64,000 bases of DNA from Sphingomonadales bacterium (GCA_016721875.1 JADKHG010000004.1:124001-188000), one strand, 5' to 3'; positions 46,146-55,434 are shown, counted from the first letter of the stretch. A program made the numbers and translations. The notes: generated from the letters alone by a model not told the origin.

Positions 46146-47042
46146 TCAGAATATGCCTTTGAAGAAATTGCAGCTATTGGGGTCGCCGGTTTTCAGCCCC
46201 TGTTGAAGCGCCGCCATACGTTGTTGCGAAGTGCCATGAGTGAACATGCTTTCAACCGCGCGCTGGCCCGACTGCTGCATCAGCGTATCGTCGCCAATCG
46301 CATTGGCGGCACGCATACCTTCTTCAATGTCGCCTGCCTCCATCCGGGCGGCATTTTTGGCGGCCCAAACACCGGCATAGCAATCGGCCTGCAACTCCAT
46401 GCGAACCTGAAGGCCATTTCCTTCGGCTTGGCTGGTGCGCGATTGCGCGGCCCGAACCTTGTCAGCGACCCCGGTCAGGTTCTGAATATGATGTCCCATT
46501 TCATGGGCAATGACATAAGCATAGGCAAAATCACCACCACCGCTCATTTGTTTCAGCTGGTTGAAGAAACTTGTGTCGAGATAAATGCCTTGATCAGCCG
46601 GACAATAAAATGGTCCCATCGCCGATTGCGCCTGGCCGCAGCCAGATTGTCCACCGCCTTGGTAAAAGCGCAGCTTTGCAGGTTGGTAGCGTTGGCCAGC
46701 ATTGGCAAACATTTGCGTCCAAGTAGATTCCGAAGAGGTGAAAACACGGCAGGCGTATAGCTCCGCTTCGGTGTCACACTTAACACCGGTTTCTGAGCCT
46801 TGTGTCTGCTCGCTCGGAGCGGATGCGGGACTAGTCAAAAATGACATGCCTCCCCCGAATATGAAGAAGGCAGCGATCGCTAATATCGCAATCGTGCCGC
46901 AACCCATTTTTCGACCAAGTAATAAGGGCAGTATGCCAATTAGCAACGAGCCAAGCCCGCCGCCTCCGCCCATACTAAACCCGCCGCCTCCTGCGCCTTG
47001 GTCTTGTATGTCACCACTTGGATCGATGTCGTCGAGGCGCAT
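46146..47042 (-). CDS. YpfJ-family neutral zinc metallopeptidase-like protein
   Basis: A 298-residue membrane-anchored protein. A glycine-rich N-terminus (20-30) is followed by hydrophobic segments around 31-43 and 48-66 and a catalytic-type domain with the zinc motif HEMGHH (180-185) and a later glutamate in ELQADCYAG. The length and pattern match the YpfJ/neutral zinc metallopeptidase family, whose substrates are unknown. The start at 47042 has a GGGAGA site; the longer open frame runs through the divergent dehydrogenase gene and is not used. Confidence 0.9.
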   Translation of the reverse strand: MRLDDIDPSGDIQDQGAGGGGFSMGGGGGLGSLLIGILPLLLGRKMGCGTIAILAIAAFFIFGGGMSFLTSPASAPSEQTQGSETGVKCDTEAELYACRVFTSSESTWTQMFANAGQRYQPAKLRFYQGGGQSGCGQAQSAMGPFYCPADQGIYLDTSFFNQLKQMSGGGDFAYAYVIAHEMGHHIQNLTGVADKVRAAQSRTSQAEGNGLQVRMELQADCYAGVWAAKNAARMEAGDIEEGMRAANAIGDDTLMQQSGQRAVESMFTHGTSQQRMAALQQGLKTGDPNSCNFFKGIF

Positions 47043-47144
47043 TGCCGATTCTCCCGTTTCTTGCGAACAAGCATTGCGGTTTTGCCTGAAAAGCGCAAGG
47101 AAGAAGGGCGTAAAACTATCGATCCGGAAAAGGACAATTCTCCC

Positions 47145-47930
47145 ATGTTTCTCAAAGGAAAAACCGCGCTCATTACGGGTTCGACCAGCGGCATCGGCTT
47201 GGGCTTCGCCCGCGCACTGGCGGCTGAAGGGGCTAATGTTATGATCAACGGCTTTGGCGAGCAGGCCGATATCGACGCCAATGTCGCCGACCTGATCCGC
47301 ACCAGCAATGCAGGTGCGCTCCATTCGCCTGCCGATATGACCAAGCCTGATGAAATTCGCGCGATGGTTGCCGACTGCACATCGCGCCTTGGTGGCCCGG
47401 ATATTTTGATCAACAATGCCGGTATCCAGCACGTCGCACCGGTCGACGAATTTCCGGATGAGAAATGGGACGCGGTGTTGGCGATCATATTGTCATCGGC
47501 ATTTCACGCCACCAAGGCGGCGCTGCCGGGCATGAAGGCAAAAGGCTGGGGCAGGGTGATCAACACGGGTTCGGTCCATAGCCTTGTCGCTTCGCCCTAT
47601 AAATCGGCCTATGTAGCGGCCAAGCACGGTCTGGCAGGCTTTACCAAAACGGTCGCATTGGAAGTCGCCCGGCAAGGCATAACGGTCAACAATATCTGCC
47701 CTGGCTATGTCTGGACGCCACTGGTTGAAAACCAGATCCCCGATACGATGAAGGCGCGAGGGTTAAGTCGCGATGAGGTGATCAACGATGTCCTACTTGC
47801 CGCGCAGCCGCAAAAGCAGTTTGTGCAGGTTGAGCAACTGGCGTCGATGGCCGTATATTTGTGCAGTGATGCTGCAGGCGCGATTACCGGCACCAATTTG
47901 ACAATGGATGGCGGCTGGTCCGCGCAGTGA
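47145..47930 (+). CDS. 3-hydroxybutyrate dehydrogenase
   Basis: A 261-residue SDR of the 3-hydroxybutyrate dehydrogenase type, oxidising 3-hydroxybutyrate to acetoacetate with NAD. It has TGSTSGIG (11-18), NNAG in INNAGIQHVAPVDEFP, the serine in NTGSVHSLVASPYKSAY, and the YVAAKHG catalytic motif. The ending GTNLTMDGGWSAQ is typical. I chose the ATG at 47145 (MFLKGKTALIT) with an AAAAGGA site upstream. It fits use of stored polyhydroxybutyrate together with the glyoxylate locus nearby. Confidence 0.9.
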   Translation: MFLKGKTALITGSTSGIGLGFARALAAEGANVMINGFGEQADIDANVADLIRTSNAGALHSPADMTKPDEIRAMVADCTSRLGGPDILINNAGIQHVAPVDEFPDEKWDAVLAIILSSAFHATKAALPGMKAKGWGRVINTGSVHSLVASPYKSAYVAAKHGLAGFTKTVALEVARQGITVNNICPGYVWTPLVENQIPDTMKARGLSRDEVINDVLLAAQPQKQFVQVEQLASMAVYLCSDAAGAITGTNLTMDGGWSAQ

Positions 47931-47970
47931 TCCAACAGAGCTTGCGAGGATACAAATGTTGGATCGCGCG

Positions 47971-48411
47971 TTACTCCGCAGGTTCAGATGGTGGTTCGGG
48001 CGGGCCGTAATTACCCGGTACGGGGTAGCCTTGAGGAGGCCCATAACCCGGAACAGGCTGCGCATATCCAGGGTAAGCGCCATAACCGGGTTGTGGTAAC
48101 TCACCTTCGGGCTGTGCATAGGGATCGGTTGGCTGGGACATTTGCTCGCCCGCTGGTCTGGGATCAATCATCGGCTTGCCGAAATCTGCGACACCATCCT
48201 CGTCGGAGGTTTCTTCATCTTCCGGACCCGGCTGCTCACTTTCACCATCTGGTTCGGGTTTGGGAGTGCTAGGCGGGGGGATATCGCTGCTCTCAAGCGG
48301 TTTTACAACTTCGCCATCGGATTCACTCATGTTCACAGCCGACGGCACAACCATTGCGAGGGTGCCGGCAATTCCGAGAACTGCGATCAGAAGTTTAAGC
48401 GAGTTGTCCAT
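47971..48411 (-). CDS. acidic, proline-rich anchored protein of unknown function
   Basis: A 146-residue protein. An N-terminal hydrophobic stretch (LKLLIAVLGIAGTLAMVV, about 5-22) could be a signal or anchor. Then comes a long disordered part: an acidic half (PKPEPDGESEQPGPEDEE) and a tail of repeats with Y, G and P (PGYGAYPGYAQPVPGYG, PQGYPVPGNYG). No family is recognised. It is convergent with the 3-hydroxybutyrate dehydrogenase gene. Confidence 0.65.
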   Translation of the reverse strand: MDNSLKLLIAVLGIAGTLAMVVPSAVNMSESDGEVVKPLESSDIPPPSTPKPEPDGESEQPGPEDEETSDEDGVADFGKPMIDPRPAGEQMSQPTDPYAQPEGELPQPGYGAYPGYAQPVPGYGPPQGYPVPGNYGPPEPPSEPAE

Positions 48412-48490
48412 TGTTCACACCTGAATAATTTCCGGGATGATTAGCGCATCGAGGTTAAATTTCGGTTTCCGGCGGTTCTCTCAACTGCTC

Positions 48491-48523
48491 AAAAAAACGC
48501 CGACCCGGATGACCGGATCGGCG
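48491..48523 (-). terminator. rho-independent terminator of the aceA operon
   Basis: On the minus strand CGCCGATCCGG pairs with CCGGGTCGGCG (one mismatch) around a 4-base loop and is followed by seven T residues. It lies 33 bases after the stop of the 54-residue microprotein and so ends the aceA transcript. Confidence 0.9.
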
Positions 48524-48555
48524 CTTAGGAATTTTCCTCCCCAGGAAAATCGTGA

Positions 48556-48720
48556 TTACAGTTTCGCCGCAGTCCCCAGCCGGTGGTAGAGACGGGCAAA
48601 TTTCTTGCTTTCCTCGCCATCCTCTATGGTGGGCAGATAATGCTCCAACGCCTTGCGGATCAGCTTGAAATCCTCGGTTGAAAGGACCGCGCGGGACCGT
48701 GCTGGTTCAGGGGTCGACAT
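48556..48720 (-). CDS. 54-residue microprotein downstream of isocitrate lyase
   Basis: A small frame reading MSTPEPARSRAVLSTEDF, then KLIRKALEHYLPTIEDG and ending LYHRLGTAAKL. It starts 14 bases after the aceA stop behind a strong AAGGGGAG site and ends just before the operon terminator, so it is very probably translated with aceA. It is helical and basic. I do not recognise a family; a role tied to isocitrate lyase is inferred only from position. Confidence 0.8.
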   Translation of the reverse strand: MSTPEPARSRAVLSTEDFKLIRKALEHYLPTIEDGEESKKFARLYHRLGTAAKL

Positions 48721-48734
48721 GGCCAATTCTCCCC

Positions 48735-50336
48735 TTAGGCCGCGTTGGCGAACTGGTTCATGGTGTTATCCTTGCCGCCAGCTTTCAGCGCGGCTTCACC
48801 AGCGAAATATTCCTTATGATCGTCACCAATGTCGGAACCCGACATATTCTGGTGCTTGACGCATGCGATACCCTGACGGATTTCCTTACGCTGCACGCCC
48901 GCAACATAGCCGAGCATTCCCATTTCGCCGAAATAATCCTTGGCAAGATTGTCGGTGCTGAGCGCTGCAGTATGATAGGTCGGCAGCGTGATCAGGTGGT
49001 GGAAGATACCCGCCCGCTTTGCGGCATCGCGCTGGAATGTTCGGATGCGGTTATCGGCCTCTGCTCCGAGATCGGTTTCGTCATAGGCCGCGCTCATCAG
49101 GTTCGCCCGGTCATAGGCCGAGACATCCTTGCCTTCTGCGCTCCACAGATCGAACACCTGTTGGCGGAAATTGAGTGTCCAGTTGAAGCTGGGCGAGTTG
49201 TTGTAGGCCAGCTTCGCATTGGGAACGACTTCGCGGATGCGATCAACCATGCCGGCAATCTGTTCGATATGGGGCTTTTCGGTTTCAATCCAGATCAGGT
49301 CGGCACCGTTCTGAAGGCTGGTGATGCAGTCGAGGACACAGCGGTCTTCGCCGGTTCCAGAGCGGAACTGGAAGAGGTTCGATGGTAGCCGTTTCGGACG
49401 CAGCAGCTTGCCGTTGCGGTTTAGGATGACATCTCCGTTTTGCGCGGTTGCGGGGTCGATTTCCTCGCAATCGAGGAAGCTGTTGTACAGATCGCCCAAA
49501 TCGCCCGCTTCCTTCGAAACGGCAATCTGTTTGGTCAAGCCAGCGCCCAGCGAGTCGGTGCGTGCAACGATGATGCCGTCGGGAACGCCGAGTTCGAGGA
49601 AAGCATAGCGACAGGCGCGGATTTTCTGGAGAAAATCCTCGTGCGGAACAGTGACCTTACCGTCCTGATGGCCGCATTGCTTTTCGTCCGACACCTGATT
49701 TTCGATCTGCAAGGCGCAGGCGCCAGCTTCGATCATCTTTTTGGCGAGCAAATAGGTTGCCTCAGCATTACCGAAACCGGCGTCGATATCGGCGATGATC
49801 GGAACGACATGGGTTTCGAAATTCTCGATGGCATTGATCAGATCGGCCTCTGCGGTGGCATTGCCAGTGTCACGGGCTTTGTCGAGATCACGGTAGAGGA
49901 GGTTGAGTTCGCGAGCATCGGCTTGGCGCAAGAAGGTGTACAATTCCTCGATCAGCGCCGGAACACTGGTCTTTTCGTGCATCGACTGGTCGGGCAGGGG
50001 GCCGAATTCGCTGCGGAGCGCCGCGATCATCCAGCCTGAGAGATAGAGGTAACGCTTTTTGGTGGTGCCAAAATGCTTCTTCACCGAAATCATCTTCTGC
50101 TGCGCGATGAAGCCGTGCCAGCAGCCGAGCGACTGGGTGTAATTGGCTGGATCGGCATCATAAGCGGCCATATCGTCGCGCATGATTTTGGCGGTGTAGC
50201 GCGCAATATCAAGGCCGGTTTGGAAACGGTTTTGCAAGCGCATGCGGGCGACGGATTCGGGGTTGATCGAATCCCAGGTTCCGTTTTGCGAACCGATCAA
50301 CTGGCTGGCGGATTGGATTTCCTGTTTATAGGTCAT
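48735..50336 (-). CDS. aceA: isocitrate lyase
   Basis: A 533-residue isocitrate lyase of the longer class (as in Pseudomonas), cleaving isocitrate to succinate and glyoxylate. The catalytic cysteine is C221 in the KQCGH motif, followed by QDGKVTVPHEDFLQKIRA. IADIDAGFGNAEATY carries metal-binding aspartates. The start has an AAGGA site. No malate synthase gene is in the window. It is divergent from an ScfR-type regulator, which is likely to control it. Confidence 0.95.
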   Translation of the reverse strand: MTYKQEIQSASQLIGSQNGTWDSINPESVARMRLQNRFQTGLDIARYTAKIMRDDMAAYDADPANYTQSLGCWHGFIAQQKMISVKKHFGTTKKRYLYLSGWMIAALRSEFGPLPDQSMHEKTSVPALIEELYTFLRQADARELNLLYRDLDKARDTGNATAEADLINAIENFETHVVPIIADIDAGFGNAEATYLLAKKMIEAGACALQIENQVSDEKQCGHQDGKVTVPHEDFLQKIRACRYAFLELGVPDGIIVARTDSLGAGLTKQIAVSKEAGDLGDLYNSFLDCEEIDPATAQNGDVILNRNGKLLRPKRLPSNLFQFRSGTGEDRCVLDCITSLQNGADLIWIETEKPHIEQIAGMVDRIREVVPNAKLAYNNSPSFNWTLNFRQQVFDLWSAEGKDVSAYDRANLMSAAYDETDLGAEADNRIRTFQRDAAKRAGIFHHLITLPTYHTAALSTDNLAKDYFGEMGMLGYVAGVQRKEIRQGIACVKHQNMSGSDIGDDHKEYFAGEAALKAGGKDNTMNQFANAA

Positions 50337-50491
50337 TGTGACAAATCCTTGTTTGGGAGGAGCGATACAGAAGCGTCTTACCTATAATGGCGCATTGGGC
50401 GCGAGTCACGGTTGTCAAAAATGTTGTGTATGCGTCGCAACAATGACCAAAATACTTGTCATTATGTAATGATTGTGACAAATCATTCTTC
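50337..50491. promoter_or_regulatory. aceA/regulator divergent region with two identical 13-bp elements
   Basis: ATTGTGACAAATC occurs twice, at 50335-50347 (touching the aceA start) and at 50472-50484 (8 bases before the regulator start). The second copy sits inside an inverted repeat, ATGATT-N6-AATCAT (50470-50487). An exact 13-base repeat at both gene starts is a good candidate for the regulator's own operators. The stretch between is AT-rich and presumably holds both promoters. Confidence 0.55.
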
Positions 50492-51874
50492 ATGGCAGAG
50501 CAAAAACTTTTCGCCGGGGCCGCAGTCCGCCGCATCCGCCGCGCCAATGGCCTGACGCAAACCGCGATGGCGGAGGCGCTTGCCGTGTCGCCCAGCTACC
50601 TCAACCTGATAGAGCGCAACCAACGGCCGCTGACCGCCGCGATCCTGTTGCGGCTCGCCGAACGTTTTGATTTCGACGCGCGCACGCTGACCGGTGCTGC
50701 ACCGGGCGGCGGGGTGGAAGCGATCAAGCGCCGCTTGTCCGACCCGCTGTTTGCTGACCTCAATCTCGACCGGCTGCAACTGGAGGACTGGATTGCCGCC
50801 GCCCCCGATGCCGCCGAAGCCTTTGCCCGCGCCTATGACCGGCTGTCGGGCACCGGCCCCGCGCAAGAGGCCGATGCCATCGCCGCCGCCCGCACCGAAA
50901 TTGAACGCTGGCGCAACCATTTCGCTGATCTGGACGCGCAGGCAGAAGCGCTTGCCGATGAACTGCGGCTGGGTAGCGCCGACCTGTACGGCGCAATTGC
51001 CGAGCGGTTGCGCGTCAAACACCAACTCGGCATCCGCATCCTGCCGGTCGATGTCCTGCCAGATCGCCTAAAGCGGCTCGATTTGCACGCGCGCCAGCTG
51101 CAACTGTCCGAATTGCTCGACCCAGCCAGCCGCAGCTTCGCCGCAGCCAGCGAACTGGCCACGCTGGAGGCGCGCGCCGAGATTGACGGGCTGGTCAAGG
51201 GCGCTGGCTTTGCCGAGCGCGCCAGCGAACGGCTGTTCCGCCGCCACCTGAACAGCTATTTCGCCGCCGCGCTGATGATGCCCTATGCCCGTTTCCTGCG
51301 GGCGTGCGAGGCAACCGGATATGACATCGCGCTGTTGCAGCGGCGCTTTGGTGCGGGCTTTGAACAGGTCGCGCACCGGCTAACCACCTTGCAACGCGTC
51401 GGCGCGCGCGGGCTACCTTTCTTCATGATCCGCATCGACCGCGCCGGGCAATCGAGCAAACGCTACGCCGGGGCCAGCGCCTCGCCATTGGTCGAAACCG
51501 ACGCGCGCTGCCCGTTATGGCAACTCCACCACGCCTTCGACCGCCCCGGCCAATTGGTGCGCAATCTGGTCGAACTGGAAGATGGTAGCCGCTGGTTCAC
51601 CCTCGCGCGCACCGTACAGCCGCAGGCGGGCAGGGACGGAGGCTACAGCACCATATTCGCGGTTGGCGTTGGTCTTGACGCCAAACTGGCCGCACCGTTA
51701 ACCGCTGCACGCGGGATAGACCTGACAAGCGGCGAGGCCACCCCAATCGGCCTGGGCTGCCGCGCCTGCACCCGCCCCGACTGCCCCCAACGCAGCGCCC
51801 CGCCAGCGGGCCGGGTGCTGGTATTTAATGAACGCGAGCGGGGACTGACGCCTTTTGTATGGGCGGGGGAGTAA
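50492..51874 (+). CDS. XRE-family regulator of the ScfR/RamB type
   Basis: A 460-residue regulator. The N-terminal helix-turn-helix (about 10-62) includes GLTQTAMAEALAVSPSYLNLIERNQR. A middle region related to the IrrE/DUF955 fold (with SELATLEARAEI and HLNSYFAAALMMPYARFL) follows, and a C-terminal short-chain-fatty-acid-sensing domain carries a cysteine cluster (CRACTRPDCPQR). ScfR/RamB proteins sense acyl-CoA and control acetate, propionate and glyoxylate genes. Its place opposite aceA suggests it regulates isocitrate lyase. Confidence 0.88.
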   Translation: MAEQKLFAGAAVRRIRRANGLTQTAMAEALAVSPSYLNLIERNQRPLTAAILLRLAERFDFDARTLTGAAPGGGVEAIKRRLSDPLFADLNLDRLQLEDWIAAAPDAAEAFARAYDRLSGTGPAQEADAIAAARTEIERWRNHFADLDAQAEALADELRLGSADLYGAIAERLRVKHQLGIRILPVDVLPDRLKRLDLHARQLQLSELLDPASRSFAAASELATLEARAEIDGLVKGAGFAERASERLFRRHLNSYFAAALMMPYARFLRACEATGYDIALLQRRFGAGFEQVAHRLTTLQRVGARGLPFFMIRIDRAGQSSKRYAGASASPLVETDARCPLWQLHHAFDRPGQLVRNLVELEDGSRWFTLARTVQPQAGRDGGYSTIFAVGVGLDAKLAAPLTAARGIDLTSGEATPIGLGCRACTRPDCPQRSAPPAGRVLVFNERERGLTPFVWAGE

Positions 51875-51898
51875 TCCACCCGCCCAAAAATGCATCTT

Positions 51899-54800
51899 TT
51901 ACCGCCCCAGCATTCTGGCCAGTCGGCCGGTCAGATCATGATAATCGACATTGCCGTCGCGCATCATCGCGCGAGACAAAGGTGCTGTCACAATGTCGCG
52001 CTTCAGATTTTTGAATCCGCGCTTGACCGGACGGATTGGCGGCGAGGGGCCTACCGATCTGGGCGTGGCCTCTGTTAGCAATGCGTTGAAGCTGCGTGAC
52101 GATGCCACCCTATCGGTCATGAAGGGAGATTTGCCGGGTACGAAGCGTGCCAAAATGGTTTTCAAGATCGAGCAATGATCAAATACCAGATCGGGTGCGC
52201 AGCCGGATGGTACCCATGGCGAAACCAGAAATGTCGGTACCCGGACACCAAATTTGGTAGCGCAAACCGGGTTGATGAAAGGCGGTGGCGGAGTGGCAGC
52301 GGGTGTTTCGAAAATGTCCGTTGGAAAACCCGCCAGCACATCACCTAGCCCGCCACGTCGCGGAATGCTGGTTGACGTAGTAGAGGGGTTTGTTGACGTG
52401 ACGGGGCGACCGCCGCCTCCGCGAGTATCGATTTCGTCCGATGCCATATCGATCTGACGCTTGGCCCTCAAATCGGCAGTCGGAGGAATTACATGATCGT
52501 AAAACCCGCCATGCTCATCATAGGTGATGACCAGCAAAGTTTTTTGCCACAAGGCATCATTTGACCTTAGGGTGTCATAGACGCCTTTCAAAAAGGCCTG
52601 CCCGTTGATCATGTCCGCAACCGGATGGTCGTCATTTTGCGGATAGTGATGCATTGCCGGTTCTACGACGGTTAATGGCGGCAAATTGCCTGCCGCGACA
52701 TCGGCGGAAAGCCGGTTGATATTGACGATTTTCTGGTCGTCCGTCGCATAACGCGCAAACATGCGCAGCATGGTTACAGACGGATAGGATTCGTAAACCC
52801 GCCAGTCGATCCCCTTGCGGTTGAGGACATCGTAAATCGACAATGCCCGCGAAAGATAGAAATTGTCGCCATCATTATTGTCGACGATGGCCTCTCCAAC
52901 ACGGTCATACTGGACGTCGCCGACCAGCGAGAACATACGGTTCGGCAGCGTGGGTCCTGGGTGCGAACAATAATAGCGATCACAATAGGTGTAATTGTCC
53001 GCAAGGTAGCGGTAGAATGGCAAATCTGCCCCTTCATAATAGCCCAACACGTCAAATTTGTTGACCTTTGCACCTGGCGTTGCAGTTTCCAGCGAACGGT
53101 GATTTTCGACAAAATTGTCGACAAATCCTTTGGGGCTCAGGATCAAATTTCCGTTTTGGTCGGCCATGGTATGCTGAACCTGCGTCGTTACATCATGCAA
53201 TTCATGCCCGACGCTCAAGGGGAACTGGGTTTTGAAATCGAAAGCGGAATCGCGGAGTTTCCCGATCGGGAAACCTGCCGCACCCAGATGATCAATCAGA
53301 GGTTGGGATAGTCCATCAATGCCACTGCTGTCGGGCGCTTGTGATCGGTGGCCCAGCACATGATCGAAGGACCGGTTCTCCATCATCACCACAACTATAT
53401 GTTCGATTTTCTGGAGATTATCCTGAGCCCAGGTGTCCCCCATCGTTGGCGGCATGATCGAAAACGCATCGGGTCCCAATTGGGTGTAAGAACGACCGAT
53501 AATGCCTTTGTAGATTTTTGAGGGTTTTGGGTCCGGTTCAATCGGAGCAATATGCTCAAACCGGACATTGTTTCCATCCAGCCCAACGGACCGGAAGGTG
53601 AGGTCTGCGCCGTTGAGCATTGCCAAAATCTGGGGTGTCCTGCCGACGCTGCTCTCAATAGCCTCCTTGATACCCTCACGAATGCGCTCGTTGAATTCAT
53701 GCTCCATATATTCGACGACACCGAATGCTACGGCGGTAGCGATCCCTGCAGATGCAATTGCCGAAATTATGGCCGTGGTCCAATGCAGATCTCCGTCCAA
53801 CAGGCGTTCTGAGACCCAGCTTTGCACAGCGACCTTGCCATCGCTGTCAATGGTCAGCCCCGCCTCCAGTTCCAAACGGTTGTCGCGGATTTTAATGGTT
53901 GCCAGCGTCAATCCACCGATTTTTATCTTGATTGCACCCTGCGTTTCCAAAAGAATGCGGGCAGCCGGTATGGAGGGCGTAATTCGTTGGCTCGCGCCCA
54001 AAGAAATGCTGATTTTCTTTACTTTGACATCGGCTACTACGATCCGAAGCCCGCTGTAATCCTCGCTTCTGTCTGCAATTGTATAGGGTGTGTTGACACG
54101 GATGTCAGGGTGGTTCCGGTTGACGTCCGCATCTTGCGGATTGTCCTTGATCAGTGAATCCAATAGGCCATGCATATCGACGGTTTCCGCGGATAGTTCA
54201 TCCTTAATGCGAATTCTGGCTCTGGCTCGCCCCCCAACATTTTCTCCATAAATGTCGATCTTGCTGCCGCCGGCACCAATCAAGGTATCAATTCGACTCT
54301 GCAGCGTCTGGACGGTAATTTGGTTGGCGCCATAAACATTGGCAGCGATGATTTGGGAAGGTGCGCTGTTCGCGCCGGTAACAACTTCCAATGTCCAATT
54401 TCTGACACCGCCGTCCGCCGCGCGGGACTTGTCCAATTGCCGGGCGTCGACATGAAATTTCAGACTTCGACCACTGTTGGTGGCTACAACAGCTCCATCT
54501 GGATCGCGCAGTCGCATTGTTCCTTGCCATTTTATGATGCCAAAGAATGAGGCGGTACCAATACGGACGCGGAATTCGCCGATCCGGAACAGATCGAAGG
54601 CAAAATTTTGTGTGGTTCCGCGGTTCACAATGCCTGTTACCAGCGGGGCGGCGCTTTCAGAGGGAACCGTTTCATCAACAATTATGCGAACATCGGCGTC
54701 ACCGGGGGACACACCTGTATGTTCATCCTCTATCCAGATTGTCGGACTCGTTCCGGAAACGGAATAGGTCCATTCACCCTGCGTTACGCCGCGCAGATCA

Positions 54801-55132
54801 CGGAATTTGGCAAGGGTGCTGCGCGTAATTTCGGCCTCGGTGAATACACGCCCGTCGGGTGACCGGATTGTGACCGTCAACGGCAGCTGTTTTTCGACAA
54901 CTTGCCAGCGACCTCCGCGAGCCGGGTTTGGGCCATCAATGTCTTCATGGCCGACATCTTCAACGAACATCCGGTGATAATATTTGCAGCGAGCAGATAT
55001 CCTAAGAACACCGGGAAATCGCAATTTGAAGCTGCCGCTCGCCGAATAGCGTACAGTAGCCTGGTCGCCGTCCCGGTCGATTGTCGGGCGTCCATGTTCT
55101 TCGGCACAAATATGTTGCAAATTATAGGGCAC
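51899..55132 (-). CDS. large two-part phosphoesterase (phospholipase C/acid phosphatase family)
   Basis: A 1077-residue protein. The C-terminal part (about 570-1070) is a phosphoesterase of the PF04185 type: EHIVVVMMENRSFDHVLG near 575-592, SHPGPTLPNRMFSLVGD, and DEHGGFYDHVIPP. The N-terminal ~560 residues are beta-rich (RYSASGSFKLRFPG, WTYSVSGTSPTIWIE) with a hydrophobic segment near 447-470 (IISAIASAGIATAVAFGVV), and match no family I know. There is no signal peptide. The start is GTG at 55132, as AGGAGG ends six bases before it; the TTG at 55147 precedes that site. A glycine-rich, S/T-rich linker lies near 910-950. It converges with the ScfR gene and is the most unusual gene here. Confidence 0.8.
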   Translation of the reverse strand: MPYNLQHICAEEHGRPTIDRDGDQATVRYSASGSFKLRFPGVLRISARCKYYHRMFVEDVGHEDIDGPNPARGGRWQVVEKQLPLTVTIRSPDGRVFTEAEITRSTLAKFRDLRGVTQGEWTYSVSGTSPTIWIEDEHTGVSPGDADVRIIVDETVPSESAAPLVTGIVNRGTTQNFAFDLFRIGEFRVRIGTASFFGIIKWQGTMRLRDPDGAVVATNSGRSLKFHVDARQLDKSRAADGGVRNWTLEVVTGANSAPSQIIAANVYGANQITVQTLQSRIDTLIGAGGSKIDIYGENVGGRARARIRIKDELSAETVDMHGLLDSLIKDNPQDADVNRNHPDIRVNTPYTIADRSEDYSGLRIVVADVKVKKISISLGASQRITPSIPAARILLETQGAIKIKIGGLTLATIKIRDNRLELEAGLTIDSDGKVAVQSWVSERLLDGDLHWTTAIISAIASAGIATAVAFGVVEYMEHEFNERIREGIKEAIESSVGRTPQILAMLNGADLTFRSVGLDGNNVRFEHIAPIEPDPKPSKIYKGIIGRSYTQLGPDAFSIMPPTMGDTWAQDNLQKIEHIVVVMMENRSFDHVLGHRSQAPDSSGIDGLSQPLIDHLGAAGFPIGKLRDSAFDFKTQFPLSVGHELHDVTTQVQHTMADQNGNLILSPKGFVDNFVENHRSLETATPGAKVNKFDVLGYYEGADLPFYRYLADNYTYCDRYYCSHPGPTLPNRMFSLVGDVQYDRVGEAIVDNNDGDNFYLSRALSIYDVLNRKGIDWRVYESYPSVTMLRMFARYATDDQKIVNINRLSADVAAGNLPPLTVVEPAMHHYPQNDDHPVADMINGQAFLKGVYDTLRSNDALWQKTLLVITYDEHGGFYDHVIPPTADLRAKRQIDMASDEIDTRGGGGRPVTSTNPSTTSTSIPRRGGLGDVLAGFPTDIFETPAATPPPPFINPVCATKFGVRVPTFLVSPWVPSGCAPDLVFDHCSILKTILARFVPGKSPFMTDRVASSRSFNALLTEATPRSVGPSPPIRPVKRGFKNLKRDIVTAPLSRAMMRDGNVDYHDLTGRLARMLGR

Positions 55133-55434
55133 AATGAACCTCCTCAAGCACCGGATGGCGCTGTCTTGATGTCAATGCGACCCAATTGGACGGGGCGGTT
55201 CTATCGAGGTTCTTTTGAAGACCTTCTCAGAATCGTCAAAAAACAAATAGTAACGCGATGATTTATAAACGATCAAACACCATATCGAGCGAATATGGAT
55301 AATATCTATAAGGATCCATATTAGCCGTGATTTTTGATCATTCTTATATTGTCGCGGTCGAAGCCTCCTGTTTTGTCACAGGACATTGTTGGCTCGGCGA
55401 TTTCCGCGCGAATTTTTTGATGCGGTAATATGGC
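55133..55434. promoter_or_regulatory. AT-rich gene-free stretch upstream of the phosphoesterase
   Basis: About 300 bases with no gene on either strand and clearly more AT than the flanks. AATATGGAT (55292-55300) and ATCCATATT (55314-55322) form a perfect 9-bp inverted repeat with a 13-base spacer, a likely operator. CCTGT-N6-ACAGG at 55367-55382 is a second small palindrome. It should hold the phosphoesterase promoter, but no clear -35/-10 pair is evident to me. Confidence 0.5.

Noticed and set aside
46998..47144. Upstream extension of the 3-hydroxybutyrate dehydrogenase frame
   Set aside because: The family begins at MFLKGKTALIT (47145); the extension overlaps the divergent YpfJ-type gene.
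48176..48424. Plus-strand frame over the proline-rich protein gene
   Set aside because: The minus-strand frame has a membrane anchor and a coherent repeat pattern; the plus-strand frame does not.
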